A stretch of DNA of 64,000 nt from Dinoroseobacter sp049801095 (GCF_049801095.1 NZ_JBNAGH010000001.1:372001-436000), one strand, 5' to 3'. Counted from the first letter of the stretch, positions 8,174 through 16,596 are shown. Notes: generated by a model not told the origin, from the letters alone. Program-made: numbers and translations.

Positions 8174-8853
8174 GCGGCGCAAGCCGGGGAGAAGCCGGTC
8201 ACGTCGATCTCGCGGTCGCAGACCTGTGCGCGCGCGGCCTCGTCATGGAAAATCCCGATGATCGCAGTCCCCCGCGCCTTGGCCTCGGCGATCAGCTCCA
8301 GCACCACGGCGCGGTTCACCGCATCCAAGCTCGCCGTCGGCTCATCGAGCAGGAGCGCGGGGAAGCCATGGGCGAAGCCACGCGCGATGTTCACACGCTG
8401 CTGCTCGCCCCCGGAAAAGGTCGTCGGCGAGAGCGCCCAGAGCGGCTCGGGAATGTTGAGCCGCCGCAGCAGGGCCGCCGCCCGCGCGCGCGCCTCGGGT
8501 GCAGGCACGCCAAGGGCAAGCAGCGGCTCGGCCACGACCTCCAGCGTTGGGACCCGGGGCACCACGCGCAGGAACTGGCTGACATAGCCCAGCACCTCGC
8601 GGCGGAGCCGGATGATCTCGCGCGGGGCAGCGGTCACCAGATCCACACCATCCACGGCGACAACCCCGCTCTGGGCGCGGTAATTGCCGTAGATCATCCG
8701 CATCAGGGTCGATTTGCCCGCCCCCGAAGCGCCGGTCAGCGCCACGCATTCCCCGCGCGCCACGGTGAACCCGGCGCCGTCGAAGACCGGGATCACCGTG
8801 CTGCCTTGATTGTGCAGGGTGAAGCTTTTGGAGACGTCCTTGAGTTCAAACAT
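8170..8853 (-). CDS. phnL: C-P lyase complex ABC-type subunit PhnL
   Basis: 227 residues. ABC ATPase with Walker A GASGAGKS (near 40-47), signature FSGGEQQRVNIARGFAHG, Walker B ALLLDEPTASLD and a switch His (GIFHDE). The match to PhnL includes the N-terminal FELKDVSKSFTLHNQG and the Q-loop region YVSQFLRVVPRVP. PhnL associates with the PhnGHIJK core in the cytoplasm rather than acting as a transporter. It starts 9 bases after phnK. Confidence 0.93.
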   Translation of the reverse strand: MFELKDVSKSFTLHNQGSTVIPVFDGAGFTVARGECVALTGASGAGKSTLMRMIYGNYRAQSGVVAVDGVDLVTAAPREIIRLRREVLGYVSQFLRVVPRVPTLEVVAEPLLALGVPAPEARARAAALLRRLNIPEPLWALSPTTFSGGEQQRVNIARGFAHGFPALLLDEPTASLDAVNRAVVLELIAEAKARGTAIIGIFHDEAARAQVCDREIDVTGFSPACAA

Positions 8854-8862
8854 CGGCAGGCC

Positions 8863-9639
8863 TCAGACTTGCAGGATCGAGCTGACGAGCAGCTGGGTAT
8901 AGGCGTGTTGCGGGTCATCCAGCACCTGATCGGTCAGCCCGCTCTCGACCACATGGCCGGATTTCATGACCATAAGCCGATCCGCCAACAGCCGCACCAC
9001 CGCCAGATCATGGGTGACGATGATCGCCGAGAGGCGCATATCCCGCACCAGCGACCGCAAGAGATCCAGCAGCCGCGCCTGCACGCTCACATCAAGCCCG
9101 CCCGTGGGCTCATCCATGAAGACCAGCCGCGGCCCGGTCACCAGATTGCGCGCGATCTGCAGCCGCTGCTGCATACCGCCGGAGAAGGTCGAGGGGCGGT
9201 CATCAATGCGATCCGTGTCGATCTCGACCCGGCCCAGCCAATCCGCAGCCGAGGCGCGGATCTCGCCGTAATTCCGCGCGCCGACGGCCATGAGCCGCTC
9301 GCCCACATTGCCCCCGGCGCTCACCCCCATGCGCAGCCCGTCGCGGGCATGCTGATGGACAAAGGCCCAATCGGTGCGCGCGAGCATGCGCCGCTCGGGT
9401 TCGGACATCTGCAGCGTATCGCGCGGCCCGTCCACGGCAGTGTCGAAGATCACCTGCCCCGCATCGGGCGCCACATGCCCCGCCATGCAATTGAGCAGGG
9501 TGGACTTGCCGGAGCCGGACTCGCCCACAATCCCCATGACCTCGCCCGGGAAGAGATCGAAAGAAACCTCCGCGCAGCCGATATGGGCGCCGTAGCGCTT
9601 GGTGATCCCGCGCACCGAGAGGAGTGCCTGATCGCTCAT
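8863..9639 (-). CDS. phnK: C-P lyase complex ABC-type subunit PhnK
   Basis: 258 residues. ABC ATPase with Walker A GESGSGKST, signature TFSGGMQQRLQIARNL, Walker B LVFMDEPTGGLDVSVQ and H-loop VTHDLAVV. The helical region (RRMLARTDWAFVHQHARDGLRMGVSAGGNVGERLMA) is typical of PhnK, the nucleotide-binding subunit that docks on the PhnGHIJ core. ATG 9639 overlaps the phnJ stop by 4 bases, indicating coupled translation. Confidence 0.95.
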   Translation of the reverse strand: MSDQALLSVRGITKRYGAHIGCAEVSFDLFPGEVMGIVGESGSGKSTLLNCMAGHVAPDAGQVIFDTAVDGPRDTLQMSEPERRMLARTDWAFVHQHARDGLRMGVSAGGNVGERLMAVGARNYGEIRASAADWLGRVEIDTDRIDDRPSTFSGGMQQRLQIARNLVTGPRLVFMDEPTGGLDVSVQARLLDLLRSLVRDMRLSAIIVTHDLAVVRLLADRLMVMKSGHVVESGLTDQVLDDPQHAYTQLLVSSILQV

Positions 9640-10490
9640 GCTGCGTCCTTTCCCGCATGGCCCGCGGCCTGTCGCCGGGCGCAGAAATCCGTGTCCGAGC
9701 AGACGAAGATCCGCCCGCCCGCATCATCCACGATCACCTCGTCGAGATAGCTGTCCTCCGCCCCGCACAGCGCGCAGGCGTGATCAGCCTTGGACGCCTC
9801 GAACGGGTGGTCCTCAAAATCGAGGCTCACGACCTGCGTATAGGGCGGCAGGGCATAGATCCGCTGCTCCCGCCCGGCCCCAAAGAGCTGGATCGCCGGA
9901 CAATCGCCCAGTTTCGGGTTGTCAAATTTCGGGATCGGCGACGGGTCCATGACATAGCGCCCCTCCACCGACACCGGGTAGGCATAGGCGGTCGAGATAT
10001 GGCCGTGGCGGCTGATATCCTCGTAGAGCTTCACATGCATGAGCCCGTATTCCTCGAGACTGTGCATCTTCCGCGTCTCGCTCTCGCGTGGTTCGAGAAA
10101 GCGCAGGGGCTCCGGAATCGGCACCTGATAGACAAGGATCTGCCCCTCGCGCAGGGGATCCTCCGGGATCCGGTGGCGGGTCTGGATGATCGTGGCCTCA
10201 TCGGTATGGGTCGTCGTGGCCACCCCCGCCGTGCGTTCGAAGAAACTGCGGATCGAAACCGCGTTGGTGGTGTCATCCGCGCCCTGATCGGTGACCTTGA
10301 GGCAGTCTTCGGCGGTCATCACGGCTGCCGAGACCTGCACCCCGCCCGTGCCCCAGCCATAGGGCATCGGCATCTCGCGGCTCGCGAAAGGCACCTGATA
10401 TCCGGGCACCGCGAGCCCCTTGAGGATGGCGCGCCGGATCATCCGCTTGGTCTGTTCATCCAGATAGGCGAAGTTGTAATCCCCGGACAT
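9636..10490 (-). CDS. phnJ: Carbon-phosphorus lyase core, radical SAM enzyme PhnJ
   Basis: 284 residues. PhnJ cleaves the C-P bond of ribose methylphosphonate triphosphate... more exactly of its 5-phosphate form, using a [4Fe-4S] cluster and SAM. The non-standard Cys pattern C-x2-C-x21-C-x5-C is exact: C239, C242, C264 and C270; the last equals the thiyl-radical Cys272 of E. coli PhnJ. The glycyl-radical residue is G30 in VPGYQVPF (Gly32 in E. coli). The usual MPMPYGWGTGG and DDTTNAVSIRSFF motifs are present, so the enzyme looks fully active. Its start shares one base with the stop of the HAD gene (TGATG). Confidence 0.97.
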   Translation of the reverse strand: MSGDYNFAYLDEQTKRMIRRAILKGLAVPGYQVPFASREMPMPYGWGTGGVQVSAAVMTAEDCLKVTDQGADDTTNAVSIRSFFERTAGVATTTHTDEATIIQTRHRIPEDPLREGQILVYQVPIPEPLRFLEPRESETRKMHSLEEYGLMHVKLYEDISRHGHISTAYAYPVSVEGRYVMDPSPIPKFDNPKLGDCPAIQLFGAGREQRIYALPPYTQVVSLDFEDHPFEASKADHACALCGAEDSYLDEVIVDDAGGRIFVCSDTDFCARRQAAGHAGKDAA

Positions 10491-11092
10491 CAGAGCAGCC
10501 CCCGCGCCACCAGATCGGCTTCGAGCGCGTCTGGTGAAGTGAATTGCACCGCATCCATGCCCACGGCCTTGGCCCCGGCGACGTTCTTGGAGCTGTCATC
10601 GATGAAAAGGCAATCGGCCGGGGCGATCCCAGCCCGGGCACAGAGCAGCTCGAAGATCTCCGGCTGGGGTTTGAGCATATGCTCGCGCCCCGAGACGACC
10701 AGGGTGCTGAAAACCTCGCCGAGACGCGGATGCACCTTCAGCCCTTCGGGCCAGGTCTCCGCCGACCAATTGGTGATCGCATGGATGCCGTGTCCCTTGT
10801 CGGCGAGCCGGTCGAGCAGGTCCCAGCTCCCCGCGATGGGCGTGGGCACGGTCCGGGCGTAACGCGCCACATAGCCCGCCAGCAGGGCGCGGTCCGTGGG
10901 GTCCTCGATCTCGGCGGCCAGATCCGCGAACGCGGCCCCGCCATCAGCCCGCGTGTTCCGCGCCATGAAATCCGTCCGGGCGATGAAGGCCGCGACGGCC
11001 TCCCGCGAGCCCAGATCCTCGATCCAGGCCAGATGGGGATCCCATTGCACCAGCACCCCGCCGATATCAAAGACGATCTGTGTCGGGCTCAT
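10490..11092 (-). CDS. HAD-family phosphatase inside the phn operon
   Basis: 200 residues of HAD subfamily IA. Motif I is FDIGGVLVQWDP near residues 8-20; only the first D of the usual DxD is kept, the next position being G, as in many DxGGV HAD phosphatases. Motif II is HAITNWS, motif III K in EHMLKPQPEIF, motif IV FIDDSSKNV. It sits between phnI and phnJ and shares overlapping codons with both, so it is made with the C-P lyase core. E. coli phn has no HAD gene. It may dephosphorylate a pathway intermediate or a damaged side product; the substrate is unknown. Confidence 0.88.
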   Translation of the reverse strand: MSPTQIVFDIGGVLVQWDPHLAWIEDLGSREAVAAFIARTDFMARNTRADGGAAFADLAAEIEDPTDRALLAGYVARYARTVPTPIAGSWDLLDRLADKGHGIHAITNWSAETWPEGLKVHPRLGEVFSTLVVSGREHMLKPQPEIFELLCARAGIAPADCLFIDDSSKNVAGAKAVGMDAVQFTSPDALEADLVARGLL

Positions 11093-12186
11093 TCCGCTGC
11101 CTCCTGAACCTGATCCACGCCGGCCGTGCGACGCATTTTGCGGACAAGCTCCAATTCCGATTGAAAATCAACGTAGTGCGGCAGCTTGATATGCTCCAGA
11201 AACCCGGTGGCATGGATGTTGTCGCAATGGTGCAGCACAAATTCGGTGTCCTGAGCCGGGGCTCCGACGAAGTCCTCGCCCAGCTCTTCCCAACGCATGG
11301 CCCGGTCCACCAGCGCCATGGAGATCGCCTTGCGCTCGGTCTGGCCAAAGACCAACCCATAGCCACGGGTGAACTGCGCGGGCTCGGTTTTGGAGCCTGT
11401 GAACTGGTTCACGGTCTCGCATTCCGTGACCGTGATCTCGCCAATCTCGACAGCGAACCCCAGCTCCGGGACCTCCAGCTCGACAGGCACCGCGCCGATC
11501 CGCAGCTCGCCCACAAAGGCGTGGTTGCGGGCATAGCCGCGCTGGGTCGAATAGGCGAGCGAGAGGATGAAGCCCTCATCCGCCCGGGCCAGAGCCTGCA
11601 GCCGTAAGGGGCGGCTCGCAGGCATGGCCAGGGGCGCGCGGGTGAGGTCCGGGATGTCGGCCTCCGCATCATCCTGCGCCGCCTCGATCAGGCCCTCGGC
11701 ATTGAGGAACCCGGCCACATGGGGCACCGGACCGGGCGTCGGCGCCCGGGTGGGCACGGGCGTCTCCGGCCCCTCCCCCTCGGCGGCCAGTTTGAAGTCC
11801 AGCAGGCGGTGCGTGTAGTCAAAGGTCGGCCCGAGGATCTGCCCCCCAGGGACATCCTTGAACGTGGCCGAGATCCGGCGATCGCAGGTCATCTCCGCCG
11901 TCTCGATCGGGACGCTCGCTCCGAAGCGCGGCAGCGTGGTGCGATAGGCGCGGATCAGGAAGATCGCCTCGATCAGATCCCCGCGCGCCTGCTTGATTGC
12001 GAGCGCCGCAAGGTCGGGATCATAGAGCGAGCCTTCGGCCATGACCCGGTTCACCGCCAGCGCCATCTGCTCGCGGATCTGCGCAACCGAGAGCTCGGGC
12101 ACGGCGAGATCCCCGCGCCGCTCTTCTGCGAGCCAGGCATGGGCATTCTCGATGGCCCGCTCGCCCCCTTTGACGGCCACATACAT
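11089..12186 (-). CDS. phnI: C-P lyase core subunit PhnI
   Basis: 365 residues from ATG 12186 (YVAVKGGERAIENAHAWLAEERRG), the usual PhnI start and length. PhnI, with PhnG, H and L, transfers the phosphonate to C1 of ribose triphosphate with loss of adenine. Typical motifs are VAQIREQMALAVNRVMAEGSLYDP, GYARNHAFVGELRIG and FVLHHCDNIHATGFLEHIKLPHYVDFQSELELVR. The start shares one base with the phnH stop (TGATG), and the end overlaps the HAD start by 4 bases. Confidence 0.96.
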   Translation of the reverse strand: MYVAVKGGERAIENAHAWLAEERRGDLAVPELSVAQIREQMALAVNRVMAEGSLYDPDLAALAIKQARGDLIEAIFLIRAYRTTLPRFGASVPIETAEMTCDRRISATFKDVPGGQILGPTFDYTHRLLDFKLAAEGEGPETPVPTRAPTPGPVPHVAGFLNAEGLIEAAQDDAEADIPDLTRAPLAMPASRPLRLQALARADEGFILSLAYSTQRGYARNHAFVGELRIGAVPVELEVPELGFAVEIGEITVTECETVNQFTGSKTEPAQFTRGYGLVFGQTERKAISMALVDRAMRWEELGEDFVGAPAQDTEFVLHHCDNIHATGFLEHIKLPHYVDFQSELELVRKMRRTAGVDQVQEAAE

Positions 12187-12749
12187 CAGCGCACCTCCGT
12201 GGAGCGGGGCAGCGCAGCGATCCGGTCGCCCGCCGTCAGGATGAAGTCGAGGCCCAGGGGAAAGCGGGCGCGATTGGTCTGGAACGGCGCGATCTCCGGC
12301 AGCGACAGGAGCGCCCTGTCCTTGATGCCGGGGCCGCGCAGCTCGGCTCCGCTGGCCTCCAGCTCCGGCATCTCGAGGATCAGCGTGGCCGAACGGTCCG
12401 GGTATTCCGGCGTGCCCATGGGATAATCCTCCAGCGGCATGAGCGCCTCGAAGCTGCCCAACGCGAAGGCGCAATCCGCGCGGCTCGCCCAGGGCGCGCC
12501 CGTATGGAAGGCGATCCAGCCGCGGATCTCGGGCGTGTCATGCTCACCGGCCAGATGGATCGGCGTGTCCCCATCGCACAAGGTCAGCAGCACCGCGCCC
12601 GCCGCGGGCGAGAGCGGCGCAGGCGGCACCGCCCCGGTGATCGACTGGATCGTGCCGGGACGGGCCATCGCCTCCATCACGCTGCGAAAGGCAGCGGCAG
12701 CCTGCATCGGCGGGTCCGCGAACCCGCCTTCGAGGGTTTGCGCCTGCAT
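12186..12749 (-). CDS. phnH: C-P lyase core subunit PhnH
   Basis: 187 residues from ATG 12749 (QAQTLEGGFADPPMQAAAAFRSVMEAMARPG). PhnH is needed for the first step of phosphonate activation and forms part of the PhnGHIJ core; the FRSVMEAMARPG segment and the late FPLGLDFILTAGDRIAALPRST are standard. A TTG just upstream (12752) could also be read as a start, but the ATG shares one base with the phnG stop, the arrangement used by the next two genes as well. Confidence 0.94.
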   Translation of the reverse strand: MQAQTLEGGFADPPMQAAAAFRSVMEAMARPGTIQSITGAVPPAPLSPAAGAVLLTLCDGDTPIHLAGEHDTPEIRGWIAFHTGAPWASRADCAFALGSFEALMPLEDYPMGTPEYPDRSATLILEMPELEASGAELRGPGIKDRALLSLPEIAPFQTNRARFPLGLDFILTAGDRIAALPRSTEVR

Positions 12750-13204
12750 CAATCCTCCCCCCGGACCAGTGTGAAGAAATCAACCTTGGTGGCCGCCGCC
12801 TTGGCCGCGCGCGTGCCGCGCTTGGCCTGCGCCTCCTCGCGCAGCGGGGTCAGCACCGCCGCTTCGATCTCATCGGCGCGGTCGGTCTGCATCATCGCAT
12901 CGACCAGCGCCGCAGCCTCCGCTTCGGTTTTGTTGCGCCCCTGGATATAGGCATGCCCGACCGTCCCGCAGGGCAGTCGCAAGGCGCATCGGGTCACCGT
13001 CATCTCGCCCAGATTAAAGGGCGCGCCCGTGGCCCCGGCCCGCGCCCGGACCATGGCCGTGCCGATCTCGGGCGGCCGCAGCCAGACCGCCTGAGGCCGC
13101 GCCTTCACCGTTTTGAGCAGCGCCGTCACCCGCCCCGCCGGGGCCTTGGCCAGAAGGCCCATCCAGCTTTTGCGCGCCGCATTCGTGTCGATGTGGTCTT
13201 TCAT
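12749..13204 (-). CDS. phnG: C-P lyase core subunit PhnG
   Basis: 151 residues from ATG 13204 (KDHIDTNAARKSWMGLLAKAP), preceded by GGAAG. PhnG is a small subunit of the PhnGHIJ core. Conserved motifs are ARKSWMGLLAKA, GAPFNLGEMTVTRCALRL and GHAYIQGRNKTEAEAAALVDA. An ATG at 13240 would add 12 residues but would place the candidate operator at 13221-13240 inside the gene, so the inner start is preferred. First gene of the leftward operon phnG-H-I-HAD-J-K-L-N. Confidence 0.93.
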   Translation of the reverse strand: MKDHIDTNAARKSWMGLLAKAPAGRVTALLKTVKARPQAVWLRPPEIGTAMVRARAGATGAPFNLGEMTVTRCALRLPCGTVGHAYIQGRNKTEAEAAALVDAMMQTDRADEIEAAVLTPLREEAQAKRGTRAAKAAATKVDFFTLVRGED

Positions 13205-13220
13205 CTCGACAACTTCCGCA

Positions 13221-13240
13221 GTTACTATACAACTAGACAT
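13221..13240. promoter_or_regulatory. Candidate PhnF operator in the phnG/phnF divergent region
   Basis: The only AT-rich stretch of the phnG-phnF gap holds two 8-base direct repeats side by side, CTATACAA (13225-13232) and CTAGACAT (13233-13240). HutC-type GntR regulators bind TA-centred sites of this general kind (TATAC, TAGAC), and the site lies between the regulator and its likely target operon, about 20 bases before phnG and 46 before phnF. It has not been compared with a known PhnF motif. Confidence 0.4.
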
Positions 13241-13285
13241 ATCTTACCATGCCCGACCCGAAGGCCCAATGGGGAAGTGTGAAAA

Positions 13286-14014
13286 TTGCGTGAAACTTTG
13301 TCCCGCTCCGGCAAGACACCGATTTGGAAAGCCATCGCCGCCGCCCTGCGCGCGGATATCGCCGAGGGGCGCTACGCCACCGGTGACAAGCTGCCGACCG
13401 AGGCCGCGCTGGCCGACCGGTTCGGGGTCAACCGGCACACGGTGCGCCACGCGCTTTCAGCTCTGGTCGAGGACGGGCTCGTGCGGACCCGGCGTGGCGC
13501 CGGGGCCTTTGTCGCCGCGCGGCCCACGGACTACCCGATTGGCAGCCGTGTGCGGTTCCACGAAAACCTGCTGGCCGCAGGGCGCCGCCCGGAAAAGCGC
13601 ATCCTCCATATCGAGGAGCGCGCCGCCACGGCCGGCGAGGCACAAGCGCTGCGGGTGACCGAGGGCGCGCAGATCTGCGCCTATTTCGGGCTCTCCCTCG
13701 CCGATGGCCAACCCATCGCGGTGTTCGAGAGCCTCTTTCCCGCCGAACGCCTGCCCGGCATTCAGGCGGCCCTGCTGGCGGAACGCGGGGTGACGGACGC
13801 CTTGCGGGTTGCGGGGGTGCGTGACTACACCCGCGCCTCGACGCGGCTGACGGCGGTTCTGGCCGAGGCGACCCATGCCCTGCATCTGCAATTGCGCGAG
13901 GGGGATCCCTTGCTGAAATCCACCGGGCTCAATGTGGATCCGGAGGGCTGGCCGGTGGAATTCGGGCGGACCTTCTTTGCCGGGGACCGGGTCACCCTGA
14001 CCCTGGAGCCCTAG
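13286..14014 (+). CDS. phnF: PhnF-type GntR/HutC-family regulator of phosphonate genes
   Basis: 242 residues. The N-terminal winged helix (TPIWKAIAAALRADIAEGRYATGDKLPTEAALADRFGVNRHTVRHALSALVEDGLV) covers about residues 10-75, followed by a UTRA ligand-binding domain. The frame is blocked just upstream by TGA (13280), so the start is TTG 13286 with GGGGAAG 8 bases before it; TTG 13298 is the alternative. No ATG start exists. It is divergent from phnG and overlaps the convergent hexapeptide gene by 4 bases. By family and place it should repress the C-P lyase operon. Confidence 0.92.
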   Translation: MRETLSRSGKTPIWKAIAAALRADIAEGRYATGDKLPTEAALADRFGVNRHTVRHALSALVEDGLVRTRRGAGAFVAARPTDYPIGSRVRFHENLLAAGRRPEKRILHIEERAATAGEAQALRVTEGAQICAYFGLSLADGQPIAVFESLFPAERLPGIQAALLAERGVTDALRVAGVRDYTRASTRLTAVLAEATHALHLQLREGDPLLKSTGLNVDPEGWPVEFGRTFFAGDRVTLTLEP

Positions 14015-14628
14015 CCCTCGTATTTCTCGAGAAACGCCTCGGCGGGCAGGCTGCGAAACTCCGGCAGCGCGCGGCGCAGACGCTCATGGGACCAGTCCCA
14101 CCAGCCCAGCGCGATCAGCCGATCCGCAATCGCGCGCGGCTGGCGCAGGCGCAGGGTCTTGGCGGGCGTGCCCGCGACAATGGTGTAGGGCTCCACATCC
14201 TTGGTCACCACAGCACCGGCGGCAACCACGGCGCCATGGCCCAGCGTGACCTCGGGTTTGACCATGGCCCCGGCCCCGATCCACGTATCGCAGCCGATCT
14301 CCGCCCGCCGGGAGTGGCGATGAGCGAAGAATTCCGCGTCATCCTCCGCATCATCCCAGTAGTCCGCCGAGCGATAGAGGAAGTGATGACAGGCCGCGGT
14401 CTCCAGCGGGTGGTCGGTCGCACCAATCCGGCTGAAGGCGGCGATATTGGCAAACTTCCCGATGCGGGCATTGGCGATATCCGCATAGCGGTCGCAATAG
14501 GCGTAGTCGTCAAAGCTGCTATGGGCGATCCGGCTGCCCGCCCCCACCTCGGTATAGGCGCCGAACTCGGACGCGGTGATTGTGCAACCGGGGTGGATGA
14601 CCGCGCCGTCGGCCTTCAAACGCGCCAC
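14011..14628 (-). CDS. Hexapeptide-repeat acetyltransferase of the phosphonate locus
   Basis: 205 residues from GTG 14628 (ARLKADGAVIHPGCTITASEFG). Left-handed beta-helix built from isoleucine-patch hexapeptides (VIHPGC, TEVGAG, IGCDTWIGAGAMVKPEVTLGHGAVVAAGAVVTKDV), with the AGTPAK end typical of xenobiotic and chloramphenicol-type acetyltransferases. A subfamily of these transferases is tied to phn loci, perhaps acetylating aminoalkylphosphonates as PhnO does (inference). Last gene of the phnCDEE operon, 2 bases after the SDR gene; overlaps phnF tail to tail by 4 bases. Confidence 0.87.
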   Translation of the reverse strand: MARLKADGAVIHPGCTITASEFGAYTEVGAGSRIAHSSFDDYAYCDRYADIANARIGKFANIAAFSRIGATDHPLETAACHHFLYRSADYWDDAEDDAEFFAHRHSRRAEIGCDTWIGAGAMVKPEVTLGHGAVVAAGAVVTKDVEPYTIVAGTPAKTLRLRQPRAIADRLIALGWWDWSHERLRRALPEFRSLPAEAFLEKYEG

Positions 14629-14630
14629 GG

Positions 14631-15278
14631 TCAGAACGCCCGCTCTTCGCCGGAGAAGCGAAAGAACTTGCCTGTCTCCGCGAGAGTTGTGCGTTCGGCC
14701 AGGGTGATGATCCCGGCGGCGACGTCGGCAGCCTCCTCCTCGGCTTCGGCGCCGCCCATATCCGTGCGTACCCAGCCCGGGTCGACAAGGATGCTCGCGA
14801 TGCCTTCGGGGGCGAGATCCGTCGCGAGCCCCTGCATCACCTTGTTCACCGCGGATTTCGACGCGCGATAGGCGATCCGGTCGGACTTCGCATAGCCCAT
14901 ATAGGCCATCTGCGAGGACACCGTCAGGATCCGTGCGCCCGGCGCCTGCCGCAGGGCGGGCAGGCAGGCCTGCGCCACCGCGAGCGGGGCCATGGTGTTC
15001 ACGGCGAGGGTCTGGGCAAACCCGGCCCAGTCCATATCCGTGGTCGCCTGGCGTTCCGGCCCGATCACGCCTGCATTGTTGATCAGGATATCGAGCGGGC
15101 CGGGCACCTGCCCGGTCAATTGCCCGGCGATGCTATCCGGGTCATCGAGGGTCAGGGCCAGCGTGCCCCCTGCCCCGTCCCGCGTGGTGCCGAGCACCTC
15201 ATGCCCCCGGGCGCGGGCCTCTGCGGCCAAGGCCGCGCCAATCCCGCGATTGACGCCCGTGATCAAGATCCGTGCCAT
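14631..15278 (-). CDS. Short-chain dehydrogenase/reductase in the phn transporter operon
   Basis: 215 residues from ATG 15278 (ARILITGVNRGIGAALAAEA). Classical SDR: nucleotide motif TGVNRGIG at 7-14, NNAG (ILINNAGVIG), a Ser in VSSQMAY, and the catalytic Y-x3-K in AYRASKSAVNK. It acts on an unknown hydroxy or carbonyl substrate. It starts 4 bases after the second phnE and ends 2 bases before the hexapeptide gene, so it belongs to the uptake operon. It may process a phosphonate side chain before C-P cleavage (inference). Confidence 0.87.
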   Translation of the reverse strand: MARILITGVNRGIGAALAAEARARGHEVLGTTRDGAGGTLALTLDDPDSIAGQLTGQVPGPLDILINNAGVIGPERQATTDMDWAGFAQTLAVNTMAPLAVAQACLPALRQAPGARILTVSSQMAYMGYAKSDRIAYRASKSAVNKVMQGLATDLAPEGIASILVDPGWVRTDMGGAEAEEEAADVAAGIITLAERTTLAETGKFFRFSGEERAF

Positions 15279-15282
15279 AGTC

Positions 15283-16596
15283 CTAGTCCTTGCGTCCGAT
15301 GAGCCGCCCGCGCAGCCAGCCCGAGACCCAATCCATGAACATGACCATGAGCACAATCAAGGTGATGTAATAGGCGACCTCTTCCCAGTCGCGCTGGGTC
15401 TGGATCGCCTGGGTCAGCATGAGGCCGATCCCGCCCCCGGTAATCGCTCCGATGATCGTCGCCGACCGGGTGTTCGACTCCAGAAAGTAGAGGATCTGCG
15501 ACAGCAGCACCGGCGCCAGTTGCGGGATCACCCCGAAGCGCGCGCGCTGCAGCGGGTTGGCCCCGGTCGAGCGCACACCGTCGATCTGCTTGTCATCCAC
15601 ATTCTCCAGCGCTTCGGAGAAGGTTTTGCCAAAGGTGCCCGTATCGGTGATCAGGATCGCGAGCGCCCCGGTCAGTGGGCCGGGCCCGAAGGCGCGGGCC
15701 AGCACCACGGTCCAGATCAACGCGTCCACCCCGCGCACGAAGTCAAAGAGCCGCCGGGTCGCCGCCCGCAGCAGCATATAGGGCGAGAACCGTTTCGCCG
15801 CCGCAAAGGCCAGAGGCAGCGCCACCATGGCCGCCCCAAAGGTACCGAGAAACGCCATGAGGATCGTCTCGCCAATGGCCCAGGCAATCTCGTTATGGCG
15901 CCAGATCGGGTTGTACCACCAATCCTGCAGCGCTCCGACGAGGTTGCCGCGCTCCGGGTCGATCTGCGGCCCGAACAGGATCTCGGAGAGCCCGTGGCCG
16001 TGATACGGGCTGTCAAAGGTGAACCAGAAGAGCTCCCATCCCGGGAAATAATTGAACACCTCGGTCTTGGCGCCGGTGATCGTCACCCGCCCCTCTGGTG
16101 TCTTGATCGCCACCCGGCGGTTCGAGACGCTGGCCCAATCGGGATAGGGCTCGGCAAGGTTCGTGGTGACCTGTCGGCCCTCCACGTCGGCGGTGACAAG
16201 ACCGTAGCCGGGGATGTCGATTTCCGTGGCCGTGCCAGGCAGGAAGCGCACGATCTTGCCGCCGCCCAGGTCGACGGTGACGATCTCCTCCCCGCTGACC
16301 CAATCCGGCCGGGTGCCCTCGGGATAGGTGCCGCGACGCTCGCCCTCGATGGCGTAGAGGATCTCGCCGGTGCGGTTGCTGCGCGTGACATGGGTCTTGT
16401 AGGACCAGCTGTCCGAGGCCAACACGACCGCGTTGTTCCAGTTGGCCCGCTGCAGGAGCCCGGTCACATCGAAAGCGAAGAGAATATAGACGAAATAGGC
16501 TAGCACCACGCCGGGCACCGCAAAGGCGAAGGCCCGCTTGCGCGTGAAACGACGGGTTGCGTCGGCCTTGGCGAGGCTGAGATCCGCAATGCTCAT
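15283..16596 (-). CDS. phnE: Phosphonate ABC transporter permease PhnE (second copy, with large periplasmic insert)
   Basis: 437 residues, much longer than a usual PhnE of about 260-290. The first membrane helix (FAVPGVVLAYFVYILFA) is followed by about 150 hydrophilic residues (about 50-200) before the permease core resumes at GLSEILFGPQ. The core has the coupling-loop region VEGLRSTGANP-like segment (QIDGVRSTGANPLQRARFGVIPQ), as in PhnE. The insert must face the periplasm. ATG 16596 overlaps the first phnE by 4 bases, so the two probably form a heterodimeric channel. Confidence 0.93.
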   Translation of the reverse strand: MSIADLSLAKADATRRFTRKRAFAFAVPGVVLAYFVYILFAFDVTGLLQRANWNNAVVLASDSWSYKTHVTRSNRTGEILYAIEGERRGTYPEGTRPDWVSGEEIVTVDLGGGKIVRFLPGTATEIDIPGYGLVTADVEGRQVTTNLAEPYPDWASVSNRRVAIKTPEGRVTITGAKTEVFNYFPGWELFWFTFDSPYHGHGLSEILFGPQIDPERGNLVGALQDWWYNPIWRHNEIAWAIGETILMAFLGTFGAAMVALPLAFAAAKRFSPYMLLRAATRRLFDFVRGVDALIWTVVLARAFGPGPLTGALAILITDTGTFGKTFSEALENVDDKQIDGVRSTGANPLQRARFGVIPQLAPVLLSQILYFLESNTRSATIIGAITGGGIGLMLTQAIQTQRDWEEVAYYITLIVLMVMFMDWVSGWLRGRLIGRKD

